NCBI GenBank assembly: GCA_947579665.1
Contig: OX388343.1
Location: 94,158,254 to 94,222,253 of the forward strand
DNA length: 64,000 nt
Source of the DNA: Sympetrum striolatum
Lineage: Eukaryota; Arthropoda; Insecta; Odonata; Libellulidae
Reading direction: 5' to 3'
The stretch's first letter is position 1, and each line of letters begins with the position of its first letter. Under the pieces are notes generated by a model, which ran no database searches, was not told the origin of the DNA, and saw only the letters and a program-made list of their open reading frames with translations. Position numbers and translations under genes: made by a program. Positions 1-8,897 of the stretch are shown in pieces.

Positions 1-1186
1 GGAAGACGTAATTCGGTGAAACTTACATTGCCGTTTATCGGCAAGTGGTGAGGTTTTGAAGAATGTCCTTTTCCTTTCTACATGGCGATGAATCCCAGAT
101 CTGATTTCAAAAATAGTCCTTAATTAACTGTTATGTAATTTGAGTTATGTTGTGACATTAAAAAGCTGGAATAGTACATCAAAAGGTAATACCACCTACG
201 GGTCGCGTTGAGAAAACCAGCTGAACGGTTCACACAACGACGATAGCACTACTAACGTGACGTCACGCAACAGCCATCGGGCCTTCTATTCTAGGTGGCT
301 ATGGCAAGACTGCCCTCCCGGTCTGCGATACGACCCTCTGACCGGTCGACGAGCAAGACTACCCTCCACATCGGACTCCTAGCGGATACTAAGGTACGCT
401 CAATTTTTTTGTATTATTTTGGGTGAGTAAACTATTGTGCGGCCAACCTGTGGATTTCATTGTCCTCACGACAATTTGTAGTACTTTAAGAGTTTACTTT
501 TTTAAGATGTAGTGATAAACCTCCTTTATTTGAAATAAAATATGAGAAAAGAGAGAAATATCTAAAAAAAGACTAACAATTGGTTGTTTGATCAAGAAAA
601 AATTGATGTTTTTTTAATTTTTGAAAGATTCTTTTTCATTAAATCAGTTATTAAATCTTCTTTTCATTATTTCTTTCTCAATAGGCGGGAAATAGTGCAT
701 AAAAATATATTTAACTAGTAAACTCCCACATCAGGCAAGACGGGTTTTAATTTCAATTTTTTATTAAATATGCAACTGTATGCAACACTTAAAAATAGAT
801 GACTTAATATATAACTTATTCATACTCCAATTCTTATGATAAATACTTATTCTAATAGAATTTTAACCAAATTATGGTGCTCATAGGTTAAACAGTGTTG
901 TACCAAATATCTTAAATAAATTGCCTGCACATCTGTTTTATTTAACATCATTGAGTGACGTAAAAAAATGAATAACCTCCTACTACACAATGAAACAATA
1001 AATTCTTTTTAAATATAATTTTATAATCTATTTTTGATAAGATATGTGTATAGAAATAAAGTTATGTTTTGTGTAAAACTTATGATTGTTAATGACTGAG
1101 TATTCCTAAAGTTTTCAGAAGTAAGTTGTATTTCTGTAGTTCTTTAGTATTCTATCTATATTCTGGATATCTGTTTATTTGTGCAC
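1..1186. other. AT-rich intergenic flank, no gene recognised
   Basis: No reading frame of convincing length or composition occurs on either strand. Positions 180-400 form a GC-richer island in otherwise AT-rich DNA. The island contains a short direct repeat, listed separately, and then returns abruptly to T-rich sequence near 400. Positions 480-1130 are AT-rich without recognisable motifs. The island could be a fragment of a transposon or an untranslated exon, but nothing in the sequence decides this. Confidence 0.5.
304..367 (+). repeat. Short direct repeat in GC-rich island
   Basis: GCAAGACTGCCCTCC at 304-318 recurs with one mismatch as GCAAGACTACCCTCC at 353-367, a spacing of 49 bp. The pair lies inside a GC-rich patch of about 200 bp. 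Function is unknown; it may be internal structure of an old repeat. Confidence 0.45.
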
Positions 1187-1335
1187 CTCCTGACGAGCGA
1201 ATTATTGGCTCAGGAGAAGGGAAACCAATACCTTCAAGTGCAATTCTTTGTTCAATTTTGTTTGATGTATGTACTTAATTGACTTTGTAACTATGTATAT
1301 ACATAGATAAATAAATATCTTAATCATTAAAAAAA
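1187..1335 (+). repeat. Hairpin plus A-rich tail, possible retroelement 3' end
   Basis: A perfect inverted repeat, CTCCTGA (1187-1193) and TCAGGAG (1210-1216), is followed by a 14-bp palindrome TATGTATATACATA (1292-1305). A run of ATAAATAAATATC then ends in eight A residues near 1329-1336. A 3' hairpin followed by an AATAAA-like tract and poly(A) is the usual shape of a non-LTR retrotransposon or retrocopy 3' end. No reverse transcriptase coding sequence is recognisable upstream, so this is only a tentative tail remnant. Confidence 0.25.
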
Positions 1336-2134
1336 ATATTAGCGAAATTCCGGAAAATTACGCTTTCGATTCCATTGAACATTGTGCAGTTGGTGATAAT
1401 CACACAAACGCACTGCTTTAAAATCTTTGCTGTAAAATCAACTTTGCGTTAAAATTCTGTCTCTCAAAAATCTTCCTCGTCGTAATGATTCTTCATCATC
1501 ACCACAAACGAACGTATAAATGTCCTTTTGTAAATCGGTTTGATAAACTCCAAAATGGCCGTAGTTTTGTTCCTGTTATTTAAATACTGGAGTTTAAATT
1601 AGCTGAAATTTCAGTAAATTGCCTCCTTCTGACATCAGTTCTTACCGTTAATTCTGTATGGACTAAAATCCCCGTGTATTCTTGTGGGAAAATGAATGTA
1701 TCGGATCAACAATCACCTTGGTTGTCAGGGGGACTGGATGTTTACTACGGCGAGATTTTGCAAAATGTTCGATTATTTTGTCAAAGTTGTCGTAATTTTG
1801 ATTCAAAAAGTGTATTTTACTACAATATTAAGATTCTTTATTTATCCTTCATCCGGGCATGCGGACGGTAGTTCACCGTCACATTCATAAAAGCGCGTGC
1901 AACTTTTGTGTGAGGTGTGTAGGAGGATGGGAGGGACGTGTACTCTCTATCTACACAATTTGACACTAGATGCCAGTGTAGTCCTTGCCAGCTTCTGTCT
2001 GTATCTCATCTCAGTCATCGTCAAACCTTCGCATGTACTAAATGACGATAGTTTTCCGTCGCGCGCCCAGAAACGTAATTCCTCATCGGTCGGCCATCGG
2101 AGCAAAATGTGAGTACTGATTTCAGTTTTTTCGT
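1217..2134. other. Intergenic stretch with small hairpin, no gene recognised
   Basis: Apart from the A-rich tail near 1330, nothing recognisable lies here. Short frames (for example 1674-1871 and 1897-2112) have no domain and no codon pattern suggesting selection. A perfect 6-bp hairpin, GACGGT (1864-1869) with ACCGTC (1875-1880), is followed by a GC-richer patch at 1890-2110. A related but imperfect GACGATAGTTTTCCGTC occurs at 2044-2060. A GTGAGT at 2109-2114 resembles a splice donor but has no convincing partner exon. Confidence 0.4.
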
Positions 2135-2198
2135 ATGTATATTGCCATAATCCAAGTTTTTCATTGCTCTACACCTTATCACTGTAAATACTGCTATT

Positions 2199-2460
2199 TT
2201 ACCAAAGAAAACAAATCTGAGGATATTCGTCGACTTCTTCTTGAGTATGAATCGGAAGAAGAACGGGAACGACGACGACAAGAATACCAACAGGAAGAGC
2301 AAATTGACAATCCAGACGATATCGATTTTGAACCTGAAGTTATCCAAGAAGATGAACATAATAGTGAGTCGGAGGAAGAGTTAGATTAGGCAATACACGA
2401 CCAGGATTGCGAGGAGGACTACGAGGAAAACCAGGAGATGCAAGGTTCGGAGAATCAAGA
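2199..2460 (+). pseudogene. Acidic N-terminal fragment, possibly piggyBac-like transposase (decayed)
   Basis: The frame opens at 2135 with a poor-looking leader. From about 2199 it encodes a charged segment that begins KENKSEDIRRLLLEYESEEE and then alternates Glu/Asp- and Arg/Gln-rich blocks. It stops at TAG 2387-2389, and the same frame then continues acidic to about 2460 (AIHDQDCEEDYEENQEM...), so the stop looks like a point lesion in a longer acidic region. A 'DIRRLL' helix followed by a long acidic stretch is the style of the disordered N-terminus of piggyBac-family transposases. No DDE catalytic region or TTAA-flanked terminal repeats are present, so the assignment is weak. The frame runs directly into tRNA-like sequence at about 2465. 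It could equally be a fragment of an unrelated acidic host protein. Confidence 0.3.
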
Positions 2461-2464
2461 CGAC

Positions 2465-2530
2465 GTTCTAGGCAAGCGTTCTAAGCTCGTAATGGGTTGG
2501 TTCCGAGTTCGAACCCTGGTTAGGTCAGAT
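2465..2530 (+). repeat. tRNA-derived (SINE-like) fragment
   Basis: A Pol III B-box, GTTCGAACC, lies at 2507-2515. It is preceded by tRNA-like sequence around a CTCGTAAT segment (2486-2493) resembling an anticodon loop of the CGT type. The A-box side is degenerate and no acceptor stem can be drawn. This fits a truncated or mutated tRNA-derived SINE head rather than a functional tRNA. It abuts the acidic coding remnant, so it may have inserted into or replaced part of it. Confidence 0.4.
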
Positions 2531-2920
2531 TAGCTTAGGATTATGATAGGATAATTTAGGGCGTATTTTTACAATTAGGTGGGATTTAGGAATGATTATG
2601 AGACTGTGTATAAACCATAACCATTAATGATTTTGTATTTTTTTCAGATTTTATCTTTAAAATTTTTAATTTAATAAAAAATTTTATATTGTATGTGCTC
2701 TATACTTCATATTTTTAAATATTCATTGCATGTAGAAAATCACACGCTAATGCGGAATACTTTTTGTGTAACTGTGAGGGTATTGCTCATCTTGACCAGC
2801 GGAAAATAGAACTGGGTAATTAGAAGAGTACTGTTGTATTTTGTTTCTCCCTTAGTGATTCTAACAGTTCCAGACTTTGTTTGAAGGTAAGGACAGAGAC
2901 TTGCAAATGACTCTTTCAAA
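2531..2920. other. AT-rich intergenic stretch
   Basis: No coding potential is visible. Positions 2521-2600 may be the body of the adjoining SINE-like fragment. An AT-rich stretch near 2640-2690 (poly-T, then TTTAATAAAAAATTTT) could be its tail. Nothing else is recognisable. Confidence 0.35.
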
Positions 2921-2991
2921 GTTGCGGTAGCTTAGTGGATAGTGCCCTAGTCTCATAACGTTAAGGACCACGGTTCGAATCCTTGTTAGGA
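2921..2991 (+). repeat. tRNA-Met-like Pol III unit (SINE head or tRNA pseudogene)
   Basis: The A-box TAGCTTAGTGG (2928-2938) and B-box GGTTCGAATCC (2972-2982) both match the Pol III consensus and are spaced as in a tRNA. Between them lies TCTCATAAC, which resembles the anticodon loop of an elongator tRNA-Met (anticodon CAT). The T arm pairs at four of five positions. The 5' heptamer GTTGCGG does not pair with the 3' end, and the anticodon stem is broken, so this is not a functional tRNA. Either a tRNA-derived SINE or a decayed tRNA gene would explain it. Confidence 0.5.
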
Positions 2992-3365
2992 TGAGTTAAG
3001 AAGGTGTTACTAATTTCACAGTTAAACTATAAGAAGGAGAGTTCGGCTACTGGAGGAAGAAGAAACTTATGATCATAATCAGCTTCTTCTAAAATCGTCA
3101 ACTTCATACGAGTTTAATTTATTCATTTCATTATTAGATTGAAAGATTTTCCAAGTAAATAACTTCTTGTATACCCACAAAGAGTTTGCAGCCCTCTACA
3201 ATGTAGGTAGGTTACGGAAAAAAAACTTTATCCTTATTACTAAAAATAGTGGAGGGGAACACGGGTGTTTCTAAATAGAAAACTTAAGAATTGACTCCTA
3301 GCCGTAAGTATTTTGCAACGTAATGGGAAGAAGGGTTACAGGACAGTTTGTCTAAAAAATTCGAA
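2992..3365. other. Intergenic stretch, nothing recognised
   Basis: AT-rich sequence downstream of the tRNA-like unit, possibly including its SINE body to about 3110. Only very short open frames are present, with no repeat or motif that I can identify. Confidence 0.35.
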
Positions 3366-3668
3366 ATGTCAAACCAAGTCAAGTTGAGTAAAATTCCCCG
3401 TGCCCCAACGAACTTAACGTAAGTCCGCAGGCAAAGTGTAAATCCCGAAATAAAACCAATCACACCCACAGAAGGGGATGTATTGTCAATGAATAAAACA
3501 AAACCTCAACCCCAGTGTGTCCAAAAATGTGCCGTTTCCGATATAAAACCTAACACCCCCACAGAAGGGGATGTAATGTCAATGAATAAAACTGTAAAAC
3601 AAACCACCCAACCCCCTTGCACCCCAGTGTGTTCAAAGATGCCCTCCGTCAGAAAATTAAAAAGTTGA
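3366..3668 (+). pseudogene. Broken reading frame with an in-frame internal duplication, unknown
   Basis: One frame runs from ATG 3366 through 18 codons to TAA (3420-3422) and reopens to a stop at 3666-3668. It is Pro-, Thr-, Lys- and Cys-rich. The segment TPTEGDV-(L/M)-SMNKT occurs twice, from a tandem duplication with 93-bp spacing (31 codons; ATAAAACC at 3450 and 3543). A second shared block (CCCAGTGTGT at 3511 and 3623) is spaced 112 bp apart because of a small indel. Preserving frame across a duplication hints at former coding, but the in-frame TAA and lack of any known domain leave the product unknown. A decayed retroelement ORF1 is one possibility. Confidence 0.3.
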
Positions 3669-3888
3669 AGAAATCCAAGTAAAGTTAAAAACTAAGCGAC
3701 CTAGACTTGTCCAAAACCGTCCAAGATTCCGAAGTGCAGAGTCAAGGACCAACCCATCGGAAGCATGCACCACCCACCCAATTGCAAGGTGCGGTGGTGA
3801 AAATGAAGAGTGTGTCATAAAAGACAGTGAAGAACAAACAACAACCAACAAATAAACCGCCGAGACTGAGGAAATAAAGAAGAAAGAA
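3669..3888. other. Short intergenic spacer before the Penelope-like remnant
   Basis: Degraded sequence between the repetitive frame and the PLE relic. It is A-rich on the plus strand. The 84-codon minus-strand frame here has no recognisable domain and is not supported as a gene. Confidence 0.3.
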
Positions 3889-4452
3889 TTAGGTTGCAAG
3901 TGAGAAACCAAATACGTATTTGACTTGTGGAAGAATTGCTTTGACTTGTGGAAGAATTAATACTCTTCTCCTCGTTAGTGGAGTGAGGGACTGAGTGACG
4001 TCATTCAGTAAGAAGAGGGGTGAAAACGAAATTGGGCCCCGGTCGCTATTCATGGTTTTGTGTTGGTTTTTGTAAATAAAATTACTTTCGAATGCATCTA
4101 ATTTGTTATTGTTTTGTATATTTTTGACCAACTTAATATTTTCTATTCTTATCGGGTGATTACATTCCTGAATATGTTGTGCTACACTTGATTTTTCATG
4201 TCTATCGTATTTAAAGTGAGCTAGATGTTCCTTAAATCTCGTTTCTATTCGCCGTCTTGTTTGTCCTATATAAACTTTATCGCATTCTGAACAAGAAATT
4301 TCATAAATTCCCGATTTATGTAATGTTGGGATCGGTTCTTTTGGGTTATGCAGAAGAGTTCTTAATATATTACTGTTAACGAGCACTGGACTGAAATCAA
4401 AATTGGAGAAAGTTTTTATTAAATTGTTGGAGAATCCATGGGCAAAGGTAAT
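3889..4452 (-). pseudogene. PLE GIY-YIG endonuclease domain (longest open part of the relic)
   Basis: The frame is open from 4452 to TAA at 3889-3891. Counting from Met 4384-4386 it is 165 residues. GIY is at residues 26-28 and YIG at 39-41, followed by Arg-rich QTRRRIETRFKEH. A conserved Glu (residue 100) sits in LDAFESNF. CSEC (32-35) and the His pair in AQHIQECNH (71 and 77) form the CCHH-type motif characteristic of Penelope endonucleases. The tail MNSDRGPISFSPLF is the usual C-terminus of the family. Beyond it a 21-bp tandem duplication (3920-3958) adds a repeated ILPQVK segment. The domain nicks DNA to prime target-site reverse transcription. All visible core residues are present, although the rest of the element is dead. 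Confidence 0.88.
3920..3958 (-). repeat. 21-bp tandem duplication at the PLE 3' end
   Basis: TTGACTTGTGGAAGAATT occurs at 3920-3937 and again at 3941-3958. It falls after the conserved C-terminal motif of the endonuclease and keeps its frame (two ILPQVK copies). Short tandem duplications near PLE 3' ends may arise during insertion, but this could equally be a local slippage event. Confidence 0.6.
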
Positions 4453-4455
4453 TTA

Positions 4456-4759
4456 ATAAACTTCTTTTCTTATTTCCTTGTTTCAATCAACGTCAATTTT
4501 TTTTTGTATTATATGTTTTCGTTTGTGTTTCCTCAGTATATTGTTTATGATTGTCGAATCGTATCCGTTTTGTGCAGCGACATGTTTAATATGTTCAAGT
4601 TCAGTCTCAAAATCCTTTTTGTCCAATGGTATGTTCAGAAGCCAATGTATCATGGCATGAAACGGTGATAGTTTCTGAGAAATATGATGGTTTGAGCAGC
4701 TCGGAATGTACATCTCATTATGAGTAGGTTTACAAAAAATATTGAATTTGATTTTCCTT
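4456..4759 (-). pseudogene. PLE RT thumb/linker fragment
   Basis: The frame reads KFNIFCKPTHNEMYIPSCSN, then ISQKLSPFHAMIHWLLNIPL and a basic segment ending HKRKHIIQKKIDVD. The Pro-Thr-His motif, the 'SNHxISQK' string and the 'MIHxLLNIPL' helix are typical of the region between RT and endonuclease in Penelope elements. The segment ends at TGA 4483-4485. A further short stretch in a shifted frame, with a TAA at 4453-4455, joins it to the endonuclease part. Confidence 0.8.
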
Positions 4760-5097
4760 GAGATCTGGTAATTAATAATTCTAAAAAAAGGTAGGGTATA
4801 ATTTACTTCCTCCTCTATTGTGAACTGGATGGATTCAAATTGGTTATTTAGTTTCGCAAGAAAGTCAGAAAGGGTTTCTTTTGATTTGTCAAAGATGGTG
4901 AAAACAACATCGACGTATCTAAATCAAATATCTGGAAAGTATTGAAATGTACTCCTGCATTGTTTTTCAAATAAGTCATAAATAAATTTGATAAGAATGA
5001 CGAAAGACAATTTCCCATCGCAATTCCGTTTGTTTGTTGATAGTATTTGTTATTAACAACGAAGAAGTTTTGATTCATACAGGTTTTGTTAATAATA
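4760..5097 (-). pseudogene. PLE reverse transcriptase, catalytic core fragment with mutated YVDD
   Basis: Starting in the frame of the Met codon at 5076-5078, this segment reads NKYYQQTNGIAMGNCLSSFL, with the QTNGIAMG motif at 5013-5039. After a frameshift near 4950 the second catalytic box appears as RYVDVV (codons at 4906-4917 read YVDV). The expected box is YVDD, so the second metal-binding aspartate is replaced by valine. A TGA at 4924-4926 sits just before it. A thumb-like segment (LPFLELLITRSQGK) follows until another frameshift near 4760. The RT is dead by at least three independent lesions. Confidence 0.85.
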
Positions 5098-5440
5098 GAT
5101 ATTCTTTGATTCGGTTGGTATTTGTTGTTCTGTTAAACAAAGCTCCAGAAATTTATATGTTTCGTTTAATGATATACTAGGAAAGAGCGATTTAACATCG
5201 AATGAAACCAGAATTTTGTTCTCGTTTAGTGTGATGTTTTTTAATAAATCTACAAGGTGATTTGTATTTTTGATGTTTGATTTCTGATCGAGGGGCCATT
5301 GGTTGCATTCTTGTTTTATCCACTGCGAAAGTTTATACGTAGGGATGATAATAAATGAAATGATAGGTCGCAGCGGAATTTCTTTTTTATGTATTTTTGG
5401 GAGACCGTATAATCTTGGGACTCTGGGATTTGATACTTGT
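5098..5440 (-). pseudogene. PLE reverse transcriptase, N-terminal palm fragment
   Basis: About 114 codons are open without interruption. Visible motifs are LYGLPKIHK (LYGLPKIH at 5389-5412), then PLRPIIS, then KILVSFDVKSLFPSI (core at 5176-5205), which carries the first catalytic aspartate of the RT palm. These strings are characteristic of Penelope-like RTs, which are closer to telomerase RT than to LINE enzymes. The frame is lost near 5098, where a change of frame is needed to continue into the next fragment. Everything upstream of the LYGLPKIH motif is missing at the satellite junction. Confidence 0.85.
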
Positions 5441-7290
5441 AATTAAAATGATAGTGATTTGGTCATGAATAACTCAGAATTTTGCGAAATTTTTCAGTTT
5501 TTTGGCGCTATTTTGCCTTTTTTCGAGTAATTCTTAGCCCGTTCACACTCGATTTGACCACTTCAAGGAGAAGTAAAAATTGATGAAAAAAACGTCTTTT
5601 TCACCGGAAAAGTTCGAAAAAATCATCAATAACTAAGTATTTTAGCGAGATTTTTCAGTTTTCTGAGGCTATTTTTCCTTATTTTGAGCAATTCTTATCC
5701 CGTTTCTGGTCGATTTGAGAAATTTTACGAGGAATATTAAAATGATAAACAAAAACGTCTTTTTCTCCGGTAAAGTTCGAAGAAATCATCTAAAACTAAG
5801 AATTTTAGCGAAGTTTTCTGTTTTTTGGCGCTATTTTGCCTTTTTTCGAGTACTTCTTAACCCGTTTATACTCGATTTGACGTAATCAGGTAAAAGTATG
5901 AAATTGATGAACAACGACGTCTTTTTCTCCAGAAAAGTTAGAAAAAATCACCAATAACAAAGTAATTTAGCGAAATTTTTCATTTCTTTGGTGCTATATT
6001 GCCTTTTCTCGAGTAATTCATAGCCCAATTAAAATTAATATTAGGAATTGAAAGAAAAGTATAAAATTGATGATCGAAAACTTCTTTTTCTAAGGAAAAG
6101 GTCGAAAATATCATCAAATAATAAGTATTTTAGCGAGATATTTCAGTTTCCTGAGGCTATTTTTCGTTTTTTCGAGATACTCTTACGCCGATTCTACTCG
6201 ATTTGGGGAATTCAACGAGAAGTATTAATGTGATGAACAAAAACGTCTTTTTCTCCGATAAATTTCGAAAAAAATCATCAATTACTCAGAATTTTAGCTA
6301 AATTTTTCAATTTTTTGGTGCTTTTTTGCCGTGTTTTGGAGTAAATCATAGCCCAATTACACTCGATATTAGAAATTCAATGAAAAGTATAAAATTGATG
6401 AACGAAACTTCTTTTTCTAAGATATAGGTCGAAAAAACCATCAATTACTAAGTATTTTAGTGAAATTTTACAGTTATTTTGGTGCTATTTTGGCTTTTTT
6501 CTCGTAATTTTTAGCCTTTTTATACTCAATTTCAGGAATTATGCGAGAAGTATTTAAATGATGAACGAAAACGTATTTTTCTCCGGTAAATTTCGAAAAA
6601 ATCATCAATAACTAAGAATTTTAACAAACTTTTTCAATTTCTTGGCGCTATTTTGCCTTTTTTCGGGTAATTCATAGCCCAATTACACTCGATTTGAAGA
6701 ATTCAGGTAGAAGTATGAAATTGATGAACAACGACGTCTTTTTCTCCAGAAAAGTTAGAAAAAATCACCAATAGCTAATTATATTAGCGAAATCTTTCAT
6801 TTTTTTGGTGCTATTTTCCTATTTTCGGGTAAATCATAGCCCAATTGCACTCAATTTGAGGAATTCAAAGAAAAGTATAAAATTGATGAATGTAAACATC
6901 TTTTTCTAAGGAAAAGCTCGAAAAAAAAACAATAAAAAAGTATTTTAGCGATATTTTTTAGTTTTTTGGCACTATTTTGACTTTTTTTATAGTAATTTTT
7001 AGCCCGTTTACACACGATTTGAGGTTCTCAACGAGAAGTTCTAAAATGATTAAGAAAAACGTCTTTTTTCCGGAAAAGTTCGAAATAATTCCACATAAGT
7101 AAGTGTTTTGGCAAAAGTTTGCCATTTTTAGAGTTATTCTTAGCCGATTTACACTCGATTTGAGAAATTGAAATAAAAGTATAACATTGATGAACGAAAA
7201 CTTCTTTCTGTTAGGAAAAGTTCGAAAAATCATTAATAAATAAGTATTTTAGTGAAATTTTGCAGTTTTTTTGCACTATTTAGTCTTTTT
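5441..7290 (+). repeat. Satellite A array, segment 1 (~162-bp monomers)
   Basis: About 11 head-to-tail monomers. The landmark GGCGCTATTTTGCC or its variants start at 5504, 5665, 5827, 5990, 6153, 6317, 6481, 6644, 6807 and 6967, giving a period of 160-164 bp. Each monomer carries TTAGCGAAATTTTTCA, a TTTTTTCGAGTAATTCTTAG segment, ACTCGATTTGAGGAATTC, TTGATGAACGAAAAC and CCGGAAAAGTTCGAAAAAAT. Monomers fall into variant types that recur in order (see findings). The array starts exactly where the PLE is truncated and is interrupted at 7291 by a TG-repeat element. No coding function is expected. Confidence 0.92.
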
Positions 7291-7412
7291 ACTTTCTCCA
7301 TATACGAAGTATAGAGAAAGTATTGTTTTCATGAAAAATTTCGACTTCGAGATTTCAACGGAAATACATGTTTTGGGGTCCCTAGAATACGTTTTGACCA
7401 TTTTCGGAATGA

Positions 7413-7456
<44 letters not shown>

Positions 7457-7884
7457 TGTGTATGTGTGTCTGTGCTTGTGGGCGCTCTAACGTAAAAACT
7501 ATTAGTCGTATCAATACCAAACTTCATATATATTACTGCGGTGTGTGCTGTCAGAGTTGATCAGTTTTTGGAGTATATCGGTTGACCGGAAGTCGAGCTT
7601 TATTCATTTAAACTCATTTCCGGTTTTCAAAATATCTCCATAAATATGATATATACGTATATTGTATTACTTATAAAAGTTTTAGATAATGATATTTACT
7701 ATAACTTTTGTATTTAACATATTTTTGTATCACCGGTTGATAAGGAGTTATTCGTGAAATACCGATAAACCGGAAGTAGCTGTTATGTACTTTGTGGGCG
7801 CTCTAACATGAGAATTATTCGTTGTATCAACCCCAAATTTCATATGTAGTACTTTGGTTGGTGTCGTTAGAGTTGATTAGTTTA
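7291..7884 (+). mobile_element. TG-repeat non-autonomous element, copy 1 (3'-truncated; Helentron/HINE-like)
   Basis: This copy begins ACTTTCTCCATATACGAAG directly after a T tract in satellite A and shares the same start with the copies at 11540 and 12970. A short terminal hairpin, CTTTCTC with GAGAAAG, occupies the first 30 bp. A (TG)n tract follows at about 7417-7474, then a unit starting GTGGGCGCTCTAACG and containing CCGGAAG/TTCCGG hairpin arms. Homology to the fuller copies stops near 7884, where satellite A resumes, so the second internal unit is mostly missing and the 3' end is absent. No target-site duplication is seen. The frames through the TG tract are not genes. Confidence 0.7.
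7417..7474 (+). repeat. (TG)n microsatellite in copy 1
   Basis: A mostly pure TG dinucleotide tract with a few CG and TA interruptions. It is an integral part of the TG-repeat element, because all three copies carry it at the same place. Confidence 0.95.
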
Positions 7885-8897
7885 TATTTATCAACAACTC
7901 AGATATTAAGCGAGATTATTCAATTTTTTGGCACTCATTTTCTTTTTTTCGTGTAATTCCTAGCCCGTTTATGCTCGATTTTAGGTATTCAAGGAAAAGT
8001 ATTAAATTGATGAACGAAAACTTCTTTTTCTAAGGAAAACTTATAAAAATAAAAAAAGTATAAAATTGATGAAAGAAAACTTCTTTCTATAAGGAAAAGT
8101 TCGAAAATTCATTAATAAATAAGTATTTTAGCGAAATTTTTCAATTTTTTTGTGCGCTATTTTGCCTTTTTATGTGTAATTCTTAGCCCTTTAATACTAA
8201 ATTTGAGGAATTTAACGAGATATATTTAAATGATGAACAAAAACGTCTTTCTCCCAGGTAGAGTTTGAAGAAATCATCAAAAACACAGAAATTTAGCGAA
8301 ATATTTCGGTTTTTAATGCTCTTTTGCCTTTCTTCGAGCAATTCTTAGCCCATTTGTACTCGATTTGAGGAATTTTACGAGAAATATTAAATTGATGAAC
8401 GAAACCATCTTTTTCTAAGGAAAAGGTCGAAAAAATCATCAATTAATAAGTATTTTGGCGAAGTATTTCAGTTTTTTGGCGCTATTTTGCCTTTTTCTAG
8501 TAATTCTTAGCCCGTTTCTACTCGAATTGAGAAATTCAACGATAAGTATTCAAATGACGAACAAAAACGACTTTTTCATGGGTAAAAATTGAAAAAATTA
8601 TCAATAAGTAAGAATTTTAGCGAAATGTTTTTTTTTTTGGCACTATTTTGCCTTTTCTCGAGTAAGTCATAGCCCGTTTCTTCTCAAATAGGGGAATTCA
8701 ACGAGAAGTATGAAATTGATGAACAAAAACGTCTTTTTCTCCAGAAAAGTTAGAAAAAATCACCAATAACTAAGTATTTTAACGAAATTTTTCATTTTTT
8801 TGGCACTATTTTGCTTTTTTTCGTGTAATTCTTAGCCTGTTTATACTCGATTTTAGGTATTCAAGGAAATTTATTAAATTGATGAACGAAAACCTCT
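7885..8897 (+). repeat. Satellite A array, segment 2
   Basis: About six monomers of the same ~162-bp family as 5441-7290. Near 7990-8110 a monomer part (TTGATGAACGAAAACTTC and its surroundings) is duplicated locally over roughly 65 bp. The segment ends at the foldback element. Confidence 0.9.

Larger units (their letters stand above)
3889..5440 (-). mobile_element. 5'-truncated, decayed Penelope-like retroelement (RT + GIY-YIG)
   Basis: Reading the minus strand from 5440 to about 3900 gives, in order, the palm of a PLE-type reverse transcriptase, a linker, and a GIY-YIG endonuclease. That is the domain order of canonical endonuclease-bearing Penelope elements. The copy starts inside the RT at the junction with satellite A (about 5440), so the N-terminal part is missing, as expected of a 5'-truncated insertion. 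Lesions include frameshifts near 5098, near 4950 and near 4760, a TGA at 4924-4926, a TGA at 4483-4485 and a TAA at 4453-4455. It cannot encode a working protein. The 3' boundary is not sharply defined. Repeat type is certain from the motifs; the subfamily is not. Confidence 0.9.

Noticed and set aside
1338..1360. Isolated satellite-like fragment (TTAGCGAAATTCCGGAAAAT) in the flank
   Set aside because: Only a short match to parts of the A and B monomers; it is likely by chance in AT-rich sequence and has no flanking monomer homology.
2109..2207. Intron with donor GTGAGT at 2109 and acceptor AG at 2206-2207 upstream of the acidic remnant
   Set aside because: The acceptor lacks a good pyrimidine tract, and joining the parts gives no start codon in frame.
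2921..2991. Functional tRNA-Met gene
   Set aside because: The acceptor stem does not pair and the anticodon stem is broken, so only the Pol III boxes and loop are tRNA-like.
7276..7527. Thr/His- or Cys/Val-repeat frames over the TG tracts (also at 11441-11794 and 12938-13214)
   Set aside because: These are translations of a dinucleotide microsatellite in a non-coding element.
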